Notes: generated from the letters alone by a model not told the origin. Shown: positions 8,928 to 18,056, counted from the first letter of the stretch. The stretch: 64,000 bases of DNA from Lentisphaerota bacterium (GCA_024225035.1 JAAEMX010000099.1:24305-88304), one strand, 5' to 3'. Translations and numbers: made by a program.

Positions 8928-11243
8928 ATGATGGTTGGAAAATTACTTTCTCTCTTAAGAAATATATCTGAAGTTATTGCTGGAGTTGAAGATACCGCTC
9001 AAGTACTGTCTCGTATTGTTAAAATACTTGCCAGAAGCTTGGAGGTGGACGTCTGCTCTGTATACGAATATGATCCAGATAACGATCAGCTGGTTCTAGC
9101 GGCGACTCAAGGTTTGAATAAAGAAGCCGTTGGCAAAATCATGATGGCTCCTGCCGAAGGGTTGACCGGGCGTTGCTTTAAAGAATGTAGAATTGTTAAC
9201 GTGTCTGAACCACAAAGCCAGCCTGGCTACAAGTTTTTTGAAATCAGTGGTGAAGAGAAATATTATTCGTTTCTTGCAGTGCCGTTGCGCTCTGGCGGAA
9301 ATTGTGTAGGAGTTTTGACTCTGCAGCGTACCAGTCATGAAGCGTTCCCATCCGCTGTTGTTGATACTGCCCGTAGTTTGAGTCCTCAGTTGGCTAACCT
9401 TATTTTCAGTGCAGGTATTCTTAGAAATCTAGCCAAAGACGAGGACGCTGAAGAAACTGTTGACACTATACAGAAGCGCAGTTTTGTCAGTTCTGGGGCA
9501 GCTGTAAATTCCGGTGTTGCCCGAGGAAAAGTTTTCCGCATAAAACCTCGTGATCTTTTTAATGAAATTGATCATGAGACACATGGTGATACCGATAAAG
9601 AACTTAAGCTTTTTGAAAAGTCATTAAAGCTGGCAAGAATAAATACTCTTGAGCTTGAAACTAGAGCTTTGTCAATGATTTCTGAAGCTGACGCTTCTAT
9701 ATTCAATTCGCATTTGATGTTCCTTGAGGACAAAATGGTATTGGATGCTATTACTCGTGAAATCATTGATGAGCGTCATACTCTTGAATTTAGTATTGTA
9801 ATGGTTTACCGCCGATACGCTAAAAAATTCAGACAGCTCAGTGATCCATCAATCCGTGAAAGACTTATAGATTTCAAAGATGTCATGCTGCGCCTTCTTG
9901 AGGCAGTGAGTTTTTTGAGAGCTGAGAAAAACGGAAATCGTGACATTGAGGAGCGTTCCGGCAGTTGGATTGTTGTTGCCCGTGAACTGCTTCCTTCTGA
10001 TTTGATGCGGTTACCGATTGATAATATTGCGGGTATTGTTTGTGAAAAAGGCGGAGCAACCAGCCATGTAGCTATACTTGCAAAGGCGTTTTCTATTCCG
10101 GCTTTGCTTGGGGTACAAGGTTTATTGAATCAAGTTGTTGACTATGATGATGCTTTATTGGATTGCCACGCTGAAAAGATTTATATAAATCCTGATCAGG
10201 ATATTTGTGATAAGTACCAGCATTTAATAAATATGGCGCCTCAGGCTGAAATAGCAGGACCACAGGGGCCAACTTTTACAAATGATGGGCAGCAGATATT
10301 CCTGCGAGCTAATATTTCCCTTATCTGTGAATCCAGCCTGATTGAAAATTACGGCGCAGAAGGAGTCGGTCTCTATCGAACTGAGTTCCTGTTTATGATT
10401 CGTGATTATGTGCCGAATGAAGAAACCCAGTATGAGGTTTTCTCTAAGATTGTTGAGGCTGGTAAGGAAGAGGTTACCCTGCGATTACTTGACGCCGGCG
10501 GCGATAAGAAAATTAATTGTCTTAATCTTCCGTCTGAAGATAATCCGGCCATGGGAATACGGGGAATACGCTTATTACTTCAAAATAAAGACTTGCTTTA
10601 TTCGCACCTACGGGCTGTTCTCAGGGCAGGGGCTCATGGTAAACTGAAAATATTGTTGCCAATGGTTTCGAATGTCAGTGAGCTTAAGCAGATACTGAAT
10701 GCTATTGAAGAAGTCAGAAATGATCTTGATAAGAACAAAATTACTTACTGTAGAAATTGTTCTGTTGGTATTATGCTTGAGGTTCCATCTGCGGTATTTG
10801 GGCTTGAAAAGATGCTGAAATACGTTGACTTCATAAGCCTTGGTACCAACGACCTGATGCAATTCTCTTTTGCTATGGATCGTGGACATAATGAAAACCA
10901 GGTTATTACGGATTGTTTTGATCCTGTGTTCCTGAAAATTTTGTTTGATGCTGGAAATGTCGTGATGAAATCTGCCGGTGGTAAAGAAATGACCATTTGT
11001 GGTGAGATGGCCAGCAATCCGCTGGCAATACCATTGCTTCTTGGAATGGGTATTAAGTCTTTTAGTATGCCTCCACGGAGAATCCCTCAGATTAGAGAAA
11101 TTATTCCGCGATTCAGTTTGGGAGAATGTCGCAAGCTGGTAAAAGCAGCTGTCGATATGGAAACTCCTGAAGATGTTATGATCAAAGTTAAAGGCTTTAT
11201 GAGTCAAAAAGGTCTAAAAGAGATTATTGACCAGGAAGATTAA
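8928..11243 (+). CDS. ptsP: PEP-protein phosphotransferase with GAF domain (EI-Ntr)
   Basis: First enzyme of the nitrogen-type phosphotransferase chain: takes phosphate from PEP onto a histidine and passes it to an HPr-like NPr. Residues 1-165 form a GAF sensor domain. The PEP-utiliser N domain follows, then the phosphohistidine loop GGATSHVAILAKAF (His380) and the PEP-binding barrel with LYRTEFLFM, SLGTNDLMQFS and the CGEMAS cysteine near the end. The 771-residue length fits EI(Ntr). No NPr or EIIA(Ntr) gene is in the window. Two ATGs stand together at 8928 and 8931. Confidence 0.93.
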   Translation: MMVGKLLSLLRNISEVIAGVEDTAQVLSRIVKILARSLEVDVCSVYEYDPDNDQLVLAATQGLNKEAVGKIMMAPAEGLTGRCFKECRIVNVSEPQSQPGYKFFEISGEEKYYSFLAVPLRSGGNCVGVLTLQRTSHEAFPSAVVDTARSLSPQLANLIFSAGILRNLAKDEDAEETVDTIQKRSFVSSGAAVNSGVARGKVFRIKPRDLFNEIDHETHGDTDKELKLFEKSLKLARINTLELETRALSMISEADASIFNSHLMFLEDKMVLDAITREIIDERHTLEFSIVMVYRRYAKKFRQLSDPSIRERLIDFKDVMLRLLEAVSFLRAEKNGNRDIEERSGSWIVVARELLPSDLMRLPIDNIAGIVCEKGGATSHVAILAKAFSIPALLGVQGLLNQVVDYDDALLDCHAEKIYINPDQDICDKYQHLINMAPQAEIAGPQGPTFTNDGQQIFLRANISLICESSLIENYGAEGVGLYRTEFLFMIRDYVPNEETQYEVFSKIVEAGKEEVTLRLLDAGGDKKINCLNLPSEDNPAMGIRGIRLLLQNKDLLYSHLRAVLRAGAHGKLKILLPMVSNVSELKQILNAIEEVRNDLDKNKITYCRNCSVGIMLEVPSAVFGLEKMLKYVDFISLGTNDLMQFSFAMDRGHNENQVITDCFDPVFLKILFDAGNVVMKSAGGKEMTICGEMASNPLAIPLLLGMGIKSFSMPPRRIPQIREIIPRFSLGECRKLVKAAVDMETPEDVMIKVKGFMSQKGLKEIIDQED

Positions 11244-11308
11244 TCTTACAGCACCCCCATTGTTGCAGCAGCAAATGCGAAAAACATGCAATGGGATGCT
11301 TAATGAAA

Positions 11309-12169
11309 TTAATTACTTGATAATATCTTATCCCGCCATTTCAGAAGAAATGCTTCAAGTGAAGATTGCCATTCAGGACGTTTATAATCAAGAATATTGT
11401 CTATTTTGCTGCAGTTAAATTTTGAGTTCATTGGACGCTTTGCAGCCATAGGAAACCCATTGCTGCTGCAAGGGGATATTTTAGTCTTAAGTCCAAGCTT
11501 TTCAGCTATAAGTAAAGCCGTTTCGTAACGGCTGGTGTAGCCATCTGCTGCAAAATTGAATAGGCCTTTCTGGCGTTTATCAAGCAATGTTAATATAGCT
11601 TGAGCCATGTCAGCGGTACAGGTTGGGGCTCCAAACTGGTCGTTAACAACTTTCAGCTCAGGGCGTGACGCTGCCAGCTGTGCCAGTTTAGTAATAAAAT
11701 TCATACCGTTAATACCGTAACTCCACTGAATTCGCATTATTGCGCAATCACAACCTGAAGCTATAAGATTCTTTTCGCCATCAAGCTTGGTTTGACCGTA
11801 AACGCTTAAAGGATTGGTGGAAGTATCTTCGGACTGAGGTGTATCAGTAAGGTCGCCATAAACAAAGTCGGTGCTGATATGCACAACAAATTTGTTGTTA
11901 TTTCGAGCAATTTTTCCAAGTTCTCCAGGAGATGCTGCATTTATTTTTGCAGCGATTTCCGGCTCACTTTCGGCTTTGTCGACATTGGTGAATGCGGCGC
12001 AGTTAACAATGCAGTCAGCATTTTTTACAGCTCGCTCAATATCTTCAGGTTTAGTTATATCGAAATCAGGCAGGTCGAAATCCATGATCTGCCAACCGGC
12101 AGCTTGGGCAGCAAGTCTTACATCATAACCCAGCATGCCGTTGGCTCCGATTAGGGCTATTTTGCTCAT
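11309..12169 (-). CDS. rfbD: dTDP-4-dehydrorhamnose reductase
   Basis: Last step of dTDP-L-rhamnose synthesis. The N-terminal nucleotide-binding GANGMLG, the catalytic YxxxK in SVYGQTKLDGE and the 286-residue length match RmlD. Its ATG overlaps the stop of rfbA by four bases (ATGA), so translation is coupled. It converges with ptsP; a CCCATTG/CAATGGG stem lies between the two (about 11257-11295). Confidence 0.92.
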   Translation of the reverse strand: MSKIALIGANGMLGYDVRLAAQAAGWQIMDFDLPDFDITKPEDIERAVKNADCIVNCAAFTNVDKAESEPEIAAKINAASPGELGKIARNNNKFVVHISTDFVYGDLTDTPQSEDTSTNPLSVYGQTKLDGEKNLIASGCDCAIMRIQWSYGINGMNFITKLAQLAASRPELKVVNDQFGAPTCTADMAQAILTLLDKRQKGLFNFAADGYTSRYETALLIAEKLGLKTKISPCSSNGFPMAAKRPMNSKFNCSKIDNILDYKRPEWQSSLEAFLLKWRDKILSSN

Positions 12170-12891
12170 TTCGGTGGTGCCTCTTCAATGAGTTTCTGAA
12201 CTTTTTCAAGAGATTCAAAAGTTCCGGCATCGCTCCACCAGCCTTGCATATTGCTATAGCTCATTTTATTTGATTCTATATAGTGGTTGTTGACATCCGA
12301 AATTTCGTATTCACCGCGAGCCGAAGGTTTTAACTTACGGATAATGTTGTATACTTCCGCATCATAAAAATAGATGCCGGTAACTGCCATGTTTGTTCTT
12401 GGAGACTGTGGCTTTTCTTCGATATTTACTACATTCTTGCCTTTAATTTCCGCAACCCCAAAACGTTGAGGATCGTGCACTTCTTTTAATATAATATGAG
12501 CACCTTCTCCATCAAAATCTTTCAAATAATTGCTCATTGGATCTTCAAAAATGTTGTCACCAAGAATTACAGCAACAGGGTCGCTGCCCGCAAAGTTTTC
12601 AGCGAGAGCAAGAGCCTGGGCTATGCCACCGGCCTCATCCTGTACTTTATAGGTGAACTTACAATTAAAGTCCTTGCCGGATCCAAGTAGACTTACCACA
12701 TCTCCCATATGATTTACTCCGGTCACAATGAGAATTTCTTCAATTCCAGCACTCTGAAGCTTATTTATAGAGTGATATATCATTGGGATTCGGCCAACAG
12801 GCAGCAGATGCTTGTTTGTGACTTTTGTCAGCGGCATTAAACGTGATGCCGTACCTCCAGCGAGAATAATACCTTTAAGATTACCCTTCAT
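12166..12891 (-). CDS. rfbA: Glucose-1-phosphate thymidylyltransferase
   Basis: Makes dTDP-glucose from glucose-1-phosphate and dTTP. The nucleotide-binding stretch GGTASRLMPLT followed by NKHLLPVG and the sugar-site region (VILGDNIFEDP, IEEKP) identify the nucleotidyltransferase. At 241 residues it is the short type, about 50 shorter than E. coli RmlA. ATG 12891 is chosen because AAAGGAG precedes it at good spacing; the open frame runs about 100 bases further upstream into rfbC without a better site. Confidence 0.88.
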   Translation of the reverse strand: MKGNLKGIILAGGTASRLMPLTKVTNKHLLPVGRIPMIYHSINKLQSAGIEEILIVTGVNHMGDVVSLLGSGKDFNCKFTYKVQDEAGGIAQALALAENFAGSDPVAVILGDNIFEDPMSNYLKDFDGEGAHIILKEVHDPQRFGVAEIKGKNVVNIEEKPQSPRTNMAVTGIYFYDAEVYNIIRKLKPSARGEYEISDVNNHYIESNKMSYSNMQGWWSDAGTFESLEKVQKLIEEAPPK

Positions 12892-12911
12892 TGTCATCTC
12901 CTTTGCAGTAA

Positions 12912-13451
12912 TTAAAAATAGAGGTCTACATTTTTTAATTCTGGATTTCTCAGATCTTTTTCTGAAAGAACAGGGGCAGAAACTGGCCATTCAACATTTA
13001 TTTCAGCATCATCCCAGGCTATTCCGCGTTCATCAGCAGGAGACCAGTATTCACTGCATTTATATTGGAAATCCGCAATGTCACTTAAGACACAGAAGCC
13101 ATGGGCAAAGCCTTTGGGAACAAAAAGTTGTCGTTTGTTTTCAGCTGACAACTCATAACCTTCCCATTGCCCAAATGTCGGGGAGTCTTTTCGAATGTCG
13201 ACAACTACATCCCACACTGTGCCAACGGTGGCGCGAACCAGTTTATCCTGGCCTGGGTTTATTTGATAGTGAAGTCCACGAACAGTGTTTTTTACAGAAC
13301 GTGAATGATTATCTTGTACGAAGTTTAAGTTAACCCCAAAATTTTCTAATTCTTTTTGGTTATAACTTTCATAAAAAAAACCGCGATTATCAGCAAAAAC
13401 ACGCGGTTCAATAATAAGAATGCCGTCTAATTTACCAGATACAATTTTCAT
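12912..13451 (-). CDS. rfbC: dTDP-4-dehydrorhamnose 3,5-epimerase
   Basis: Cupin-fold epimerase of rhamnose synthesis. It shows the RGLHYQ histidine motif, PKGFAHGFCVLS and a 179-residue length. First gene of the rfbC-rfbA-rfbD operon. The fourth enzyme, dTDP-glucose 4,6-dehydratase (rfbB), is not in the window and must lie elsewhere if the pathway is complete. Confidence 0.93.
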   Translation of the reverse strand: MKIVSGKLDGILIIEPRVFADNRGFFYESYNQKELENFGVNLNFVQDNHSRSVKNTVRGLHYQINPGQDKLVRATVGTVWDVVVDIRKDSPTFGQWEGYELSAENKRQLFVPKGFAHGFCVLSDIADFQYKCSEYWSPADERGIAWDDAEINVEWPVSAPVLSEKDLRNPELKNVDLYF

Positions 13452-13492
13452 TATTTTAAATACTTACTAATTTACAATTTATTGAACTGTAA

Positions 13493-13521
13493 ACTATATC
13501 ATTAAATATGCTTAAATCCAA
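13493..13521 (-). promoter_or_regulatory. Promoter candidate for rfbCAD
   Basis: On the minus strand TTGGAT (13521-13516), a 17-base spacer and TGATATAGT with -10 TATAGT (13498-13493), about 42 bases before the rfbC ATG. It shares TGATATAGTTTACA with the element upstream of serA. Confidence 0.65.
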
Positions 13522-13713
13522 TTAAAATAAAGTGATAAGAAAAGAATTACAGACATTATTTATCAGGTTTTAGCAGAGCAGTTGATTTACGTTGTCTCAT
13601 TATCTTTTAAGTGTATTGGAGAGTTAATCATTGTTTGGGTATGAGGTTAAATTAATAAATATTCATAAATTATTTTGGCAAAGAGAAATCTTGTTGAACA
13701 TTTATATAGATGC

Positions 13714-13789
13714 GATGTCTATAGAATCAGAATGTTTCCTCTCTCTCCTTTTGCTGAACCTCTCGTCCCCCAACGAGAGGTTTTTTTTA
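13714..13789 (+). ncRNA. Small RNA candidate 1 with C/U-rich motif and terminator
   Basis: A possible -10 (TATATA, 13703-13708) precedes a short segment, GAATGTTTCCTCTCTCTCC (13730-13748), then the stem CCTCTCG/CGAGAGG (13759-13780) and eight Ts. The element at 15703 has the same order and near-identical C/U tract, spacing and terminator. CCUCUCUCUCC is complementary to purine-rich Shine-Dalgarno sequences, which suggests a trans-acting RNA. It could instead be a stand-alone terminator. The rest of the gap 13452-13858 shows no gene. Confidence 0.5.
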
Positions 13790-13858
13790 TTTAAAAAATA
13801 CTGTCAAAAAAATTAATCATTTTCAGCAATGATGAATCCTGTAATGGCATCTTTCAGC

Positions 13859-15409
13859 CTATGGGGTTTCTTCTCTTTCATTGATAATTTCACCATCTTT
13901 ATATTCTTCTTCCTCTTCCTTGTTTTCACTTTGAGAAACGTTATCGACAACTCTAATAACTCTATGGTCTTTAATATTTTTTTCGTCTAAAATACGACGC
14001 TCATTTCCTATTACACCGTCTATGTTGGGCCAATGGGCTTCACTTGTTAAATGGATATTTGGTTTTTTTACTCCTTTTCTTTCACTATAACCTTTAGGTA
14101 ATGGCTTATTCCCTATTAAGGCGCTTGGATTATCTTCTTCTGCTCTCGGAGGATATTTATCAATATTTTTAAGAAATGCAGCAGGACTTTTAGGACCTTT
14201 ATGGGGATCATAAGGAGGTTGAGCTATACAGGCATTAGGACGTTTTTTGGGTTTGTGGTAGGTTTCGTCCATGTATTCGCTCATTATGGTTCTGCGTGAA
14301 CTTTTTCCTCTTCCTGAAGCGCGTCCTCCGTATGGAGCATTGCCTTCAATGAAATTCTTGGTTTCCTGTAAGATTTCATCGCGCTGATGATTTCGTGCTA
14401 AAAGCCTCTGAATAAATGTCTGAGCAGCGCCTGAGCTTCTGTGGAAAGTAAAAAATTTGCCGCTGAATTTTTCGATGTATTTACCGGCCCCTGCAATTGC
14501 TCTTTGGAGAGTGGGACTTGCGACTATCCTTTCAAGCTTTTGATCGACAACATTAAAATCTCCAATTTCGTATGCTGCTATAATAGCTTCTACGTAAAAC
14601 TTAGGTATCAGGTGAGTCGATTCAAGTCTGGCTAGGGCATGCCTTAAGTATCTGCTTGACTGTACTCTGCGATAAAAAGTGCTAACATTTATGTTGGTAC
14701 GATAAAGAGCGGATACAGCATTGGTAAAATTTGTACTTTGGTTAATAGAGTTATATTTATTTTGAGACAGCCTATATTCATGGGCAGCAAACAAAATATC
14801 TTCCCGTGGAGTCCAGGTCAGTTTTTGCAGTCTAAATACCGAGCCTGAATTAATGTTATTACATTGAAGCCAAAAATCCCATCTGCCATTTTTACCCCTG
14901 ACACCTATGATGTTGCCACCATCGCCTGGGTAAGTGTAGCTTCTGTAACTATTATCTTGAGTTTCACTAAATTTTCTGTAATGTCTTTGATTCACATGAG
15001 GAGCCATTTCATCGTTGCGCCAGTTTTTTCTCGTGCTTGCTGAATTAATTCCGGTAGGATCATAGCCATCACCAGCAATATGCAGTACCTTTGGAGTTTT
15101 CAAAGTTGGTGATGGTATTATTACTATCCGGCAACCTCCTAGTTGGGATGTTAAGAAAAAATCTGCTCTGTTGCCCAAGGTCATTTCCGCTGTTTGTTTA
15201 GATTCCCATGGGAGCCAGTATGCTTGAGCTCCGTTTCTATTATTAGTTGGAGCGATCAGGAAACCATTGTGATGTTCTGTTGCCGAAAATCTGACGATGC
15301 CTGCATTAGGACAATTATCAGGATGTTGAAGTATGAGTCCTTCCCATACTGGATATTGATTTAATGTGCCGTGCGGATCACTTTTTAACATGTCAAAAAA
15401 GCTACTCAT
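13859..15409 (-). CDS. Unknown protein with LGGC motif, candidate deamidase-type toxin
   Basis: 516 residues from ATG 15409, which has GGGGAGGG eight bases upstream. I do not recognise the whole protein. The N-terminal part contains TSQLGGCRIVII (Cys93) and, 17 residues on, VLHIAGDG (His110). This resembles the LSGC cysteine and following histidine of CheD-fold glutamine deamidases such as CNF1 and Burkholderia BLF1. The middle is mostly helical (about 220-350). The C-terminus is proline-rich and then acidic (EEEEEYKDGE), probably disordered. No signal peptide. It stands alone between the two small-RNA candidates. The deamidase reading rests on one short motif only. Confidence 0.4.
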   Translation of the reverse strand: MSSFFDMLKSDPHGTLNQYPVWEGLILQHPDNCPNAGIVRFSATEHHNGFLIAPTNNRNGAQAYWLPWESKQTAEMTLGNRADFFLTSQLGGCRIVIIPSPTLKTPKVLHIAGDGYDPTGINSASTRKNWRNDEMAPHVNQRHYRKFSETQDNSYRSYTYPGDGGNIIGVRGKNGRWDFWLQCNNINSGSVFRLQKLTWTPREDILFAAHEYRLSQNKYNSINQSTNFTNAVSALYRTNINVSTFYRRVQSSRYLRHALARLESTHLIPKFYVEAIIAAYEIGDFNVVDQKLERIVASPTLQRAIAGAGKYIEKFSGKFFTFHRSSGAAQTFIQRLLARNHQRDEILQETKNFIEGNAPYGGRASGRGKSSRRTIMSEYMDETYHKPKKRPNACIAQPPYDPHKGPKSPAAFLKNIDKYPPRAEEDNPSALIGNKPLPKGYSERKGVKKPNIHLTSEAHWPNIDGVIGNERRILDEKNIKDHRVIRVVDNVSQSENKEEEEEYKDGEIINEREETP

Positions 15410-15702
15410 AGTTGCAACCCTCCCCACTCTTCGATAATAATACTGTGTAATTACTCCTTAGTAATTAATTATACATGTTGAGCTTTTAAAAAGAAATAAG
15501 CATGATGTCTTAAGTCTGTAAGTGTTTGTAATGATAGGTATTTGTGTTGTTATTTTATGCTTTGATATGTTAGGTGGTTTAAGCAGGTCTTTTGATGGTT
15601 TACGTTGATTTATGGAAAAAGCGATTTTTATTTGTTAATTGTTATGAAACCATTAAATTTCGGTAAAAAAACGTTATGCAGTGAACAATTTTATACAAGG
15701 TT

Positions 15703-15780
15703 AGGTCTATGGTTGAAGAATGTTTCCTCTCTCTCCTCCTTTTGCTGAGCCTCCCAGTCCCCATGGGAGGCTTTTTTTTT
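15703..15780 (+). ncRNA. Small RNA candidate 2, paralogue of the one at 13714
   Basis: After a possible -10 (TATACA, 15692-15697) comes GAATGTTTCCTCTCTCTCC (from 15718) extended by TCCTTTT, then the stem GCCTCCCA/TGGGAGGC (15749-15771) and nine Ts. The C/U tract is identical to copy 1, while the terminator stem differs in sequence but keeps its shape. That pattern of change is expected for a functional RNA. CUCUCCUCCUUUU is a strong anti-Shine-Dalgarno sequence. Confidence 0.52.
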
Positions 15781-15818
15781 ATCCTGAGGCTTTTTATAAT
15801 TACTATACATTATTCTAA

Positions 15819-16179
15819 AATTATGGCTTGGATACCTGTTTTAGTGCCACTCCACGTTTTGTTCATGGAAATCTTAATGATTATCTGTTGGAGCGTGATT
15901 TTTTTGACAGGATTGGCGTGCAATTAGAAAAACAGCAATTTTTATTTTAACAATCAGAGTCTGCCCTTGAAAAAGAGGATGGTTATATTATACTGAATCG
16001 AAGATTATTCTATAGTCCTCAAAACCGTAAATATTATACCTGTCTTTTTATTAAGTGGTCCTAGCGAAGAGGCTGACCAGAGCTTCCTTCAGAATTCTAT
16101 CGTTTTTACTGCCGCCTGCAAACAATTATTGCTGTCGTGGTGGCATACAAGAATCAAATTAACCTCAGGAGATATAATC
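15819..16179 (+). pseudogene. Decayed gene remnant of unknown family
   Basis: One frame gives protein-like sequence (TPRFVHGNLNDYLLERDFFD) up to an in-frame TAA at 15948-15950. It resumes in the same frame (ALEKEDGYIILNRRLFYSPQ, then KYYTCLFIKW) to a TAG at 16062-16064, and sense continues in the next frame (GPSEEADQSFLQNS and on to LLLSWW) up to the following gene. There is no start codon at the left end, which abuts the small-RNA terminator. One stop plus one frameshift indicate a dead gene. The C-terminal part is faintly like exosortase-associated EpsI proteins, but I would not name it. Confidence 0.45.
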
Positions 16180-16866
16180 ATGAAGAGAATGTGCCGTTTA
16201 ATTTTATTAATTACGATAATTACTCCCATTGCATCATTTGGACAGGCTGAACAGATTAATGCAGCTAAAGCAGGATTGAAAATATTTATGAAACATATTT
16301 CAAGAGAAGCTGCAATAATGGATGGATTCGACCAAAGTGATAATCTTCAAAATGCCTATTTGGGTAAGCCATTTAATTTATACAGGGTTGACCCTGATAA
16401 ATTATTGAATTTTAAGTCGGAACAATCTGTTAATTCAGTTATTTCCAAAACTAATTTATGGTATTTTCCAGTGTTGATTGACAAAGAAATTAGGTCAATA
16501 TTAGTTGTTGGGAAACTGAATGGCGAATGGTCCGCAGTGGCACTTGGATATAAAAATCTAGCTTCAGAGATAGGAAAGGTGAGAAAGCAATGGCCGGAAA
16601 ATAAGGGGTTTGATCCTCGAATAATAATTACCTATCAGGGGGCTAAATATCTTTTCACAGTTCCGGAGGTCGATGGTTATAATATGACCTTTATCGATTT
16701 TTCGCATTTGAAAAAGAGTGAGTATTTATCTTTTAAATCATCCGCAAGTAAAGAGGATTCAGAGAGATACAGTTATTCAAAGTTGAATAATGTTCGAAAC
16801 ATTGTGAAAGACCTGAAGCCTATTATTGCTTCATCAAACTCAGGTAAAGACTCACCTGAAATATAA
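16180..16866 (+). CDS. Secreted protein of unknown function
   Basis: 228 residues with a clear signal peptide (basic MKRMCR, hydrophobic core, cleavage near SFGQA). ATG 16180 is preceded by CAGGAGATATAATC. The mature part is soluble, mixed alpha/beta, without cysteine pairs or catalytic motifs I recognise. It lies 64 bases before a secreted cysteine protease on the same strand, so it may be a partner, propeptide-like inhibitor or co-secreted factor. The open frame upstream belongs to a gene remnant. Confidence 0.65.
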   Translation: MKRMCRLILLITIITPIASFGQAEQINAAKAGLKIFMKHISREAAIMDGFDQSDNLQNAYLGKPFNLYRVDPDKLLNFKSEQSVNSVISKTNLWYFPVLIDKEIRSILVVGKLNGEWSAVALGYKNLASEIGKVRKQWPENKGFDPRIIITYQGAKYLFTVPEVDGYNMTFIDFSHLKKSEYLSFKSSASKEDSERYSYSKLNNVRNIVKDLKPIIASSNSGKDSPEI

Positions 16867-16930
16867 AAGCTATTTGGAGTATTGATATTAAATTATAATG
16901 GGTATTATAAAAAGTTATGAGGAGTTTATT

Positions 16931-17491
16931 ATGAAATTTAGGCCGCGTTTTTGGTTAATTATATTTGGAATGGTGTTTCTGCTGAGTCAGGTAAGTGCAG
17001 GGACCTTGACTAATTTCCCTTATTATGAGCAGGAGAAAACTGAATGGTGCTGGGCCGCAACGTCCGAAATGGTTTTAGTTTATTATGGATGGAAAGGAAC
17101 ACAGGATGAGATTGGGCAGTTAGGTACAGATGGCGTAAATACCTGGAACTGGCTGTATGGTCAGACATCTAATCCGACCAGATACGGAGTAAATCTTATA
17201 CTGCAAACATTGAACAATAAGATACAATCTGAACCAGTTGAAGATAAAGTGACATTTAATGAGATTAAGCAGAATATTTCAAAAGGTAATCCGGTTCCTA
17301 TAAGATGGGGCTGGGATAATGGAGGAGGGCATATATTAATTATTGCCGGTTATACATCCTCCAATCAAACAGTAGAGTTATATGACCCATGGCCGGGCAA
17401 TGGGCATGCGACTGTGAAGTATTCATGGGTAAAGAGTGGCGATCAGCACACTTGGACGCATACTTTATTAGTCTGGTTGTTAAGCAGTTAA
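16931..17491 (+). CDS. Secreted papain-like cysteine protease (C39/C70-like)
   Basis: 186 residues from ATG 16931, well placed after GAGGAG; an upstream in-frame ATG at 16898 lacks a site. A signal peptide ends near VSAG. The mature protein begins with the pattern FPYYEQEKTEWCWAATSEMV, the Gln plus Cys-Trp-Ala-Ala signature of C39_2/C70 (AvrRpt2-like) peptidases. GHILIIAGY supplies the His and LYDPWPG the Asp/Asn. The mature enzyme should act outside the cytoplasm. The substrate is unknown. Confidence 0.8.
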   Translation: MKFRPRFWLIIFGMVFLLSQVSAGTLTNFPYYEQEKTEWCWAATSEMVLVYYGWKGTQDEIGQLGTDGVNTWNWLYGQTSNPTRYGVNLILQTLNNKIQSEPVEDKVTFNEIKQNISKGNPVPIRWGWDNGGGHILIIAGYTSSNQTVELYDPWPGNGHATVKYSWVKSGDQHTWTHTLLVWLLSS

Positions 17492-17568
17492 AATTAAAAT
17501 CCAGAAGCAAAATGCTACAGCAAAAGAGGAGAGGGGACTTCTGTTTACTTGCAAAAGTTCCAAATTTG

Positions 17569-17914
17569 CTATTTTGTGATAGCTTTACTTGGGGTTGGGA
17601 TGAAAGTTTTTATATATACTAATTCATTTTTGTCATTATTTGAAGTATTTTGATTATTAATCAGCAACGGTAATAACGAAAAAAATAATGCTAGTAAAAT
17701 ACCCGAAATAATAAGTAATATTCCTAATCCTTTGATATAAGTCTGGTTGTTTTTAGAAAAAGGAGGACGGGCTGCAAAATGTGACAGAATTGGCATCTTG
17801 TCTAATTCTGTCCAGTTGCAGACCAAGTGGCTTGCAAAAGCGGATTAACAGGATTCCAGGGATGACATTAATGCTTGCTCCAATAATAGCTGTAATAATG
17901 TAAACTATGCTCAT
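17569..17914 (-). pseudogene. Small two-helix membrane protein with a likely frameshift
   Basis: From ATG 17914 (AAAAGG upstream) the frame reads a first membrane helix (VYIITAIIGASINVIPGILL) and ends near 17753. A second overlapping frame (TTG 17826 to 17569) carries the second helix (GLGILLIISGILLALFFSLL) and a polar tail. Neither frame alone makes the expected two-helix protein, so one frame break in 17753-17826 is likely. The ancestral product would be about 115 residues. The family is not recognised. Confidence 0.4.
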
Positions 17915-18022
17915 TAGTTACCTTTTGTTTTGGCATAATATATCTACTGATAAGTTATTAAACAAATTATTGCCAATTATAATTCCATGATCGTTAATTT
18001 ATACACAGATGGAAAGCGTATA

Positions 18023-18056
18023 ATAAGTTGACCGGGATGGTGTTCGGTCAACTTAT
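18023..18056. repeat. Perfect 12-bp inverted repeat
   Basis: ATAAGTTGACCG and its exact complement flank a 10-base loop. It sits between the end of the gene at 18135 and the start of the membrane protein, so it may act as a terminator stem (no strong T-run) or as an operator. Confidence 0.6.
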
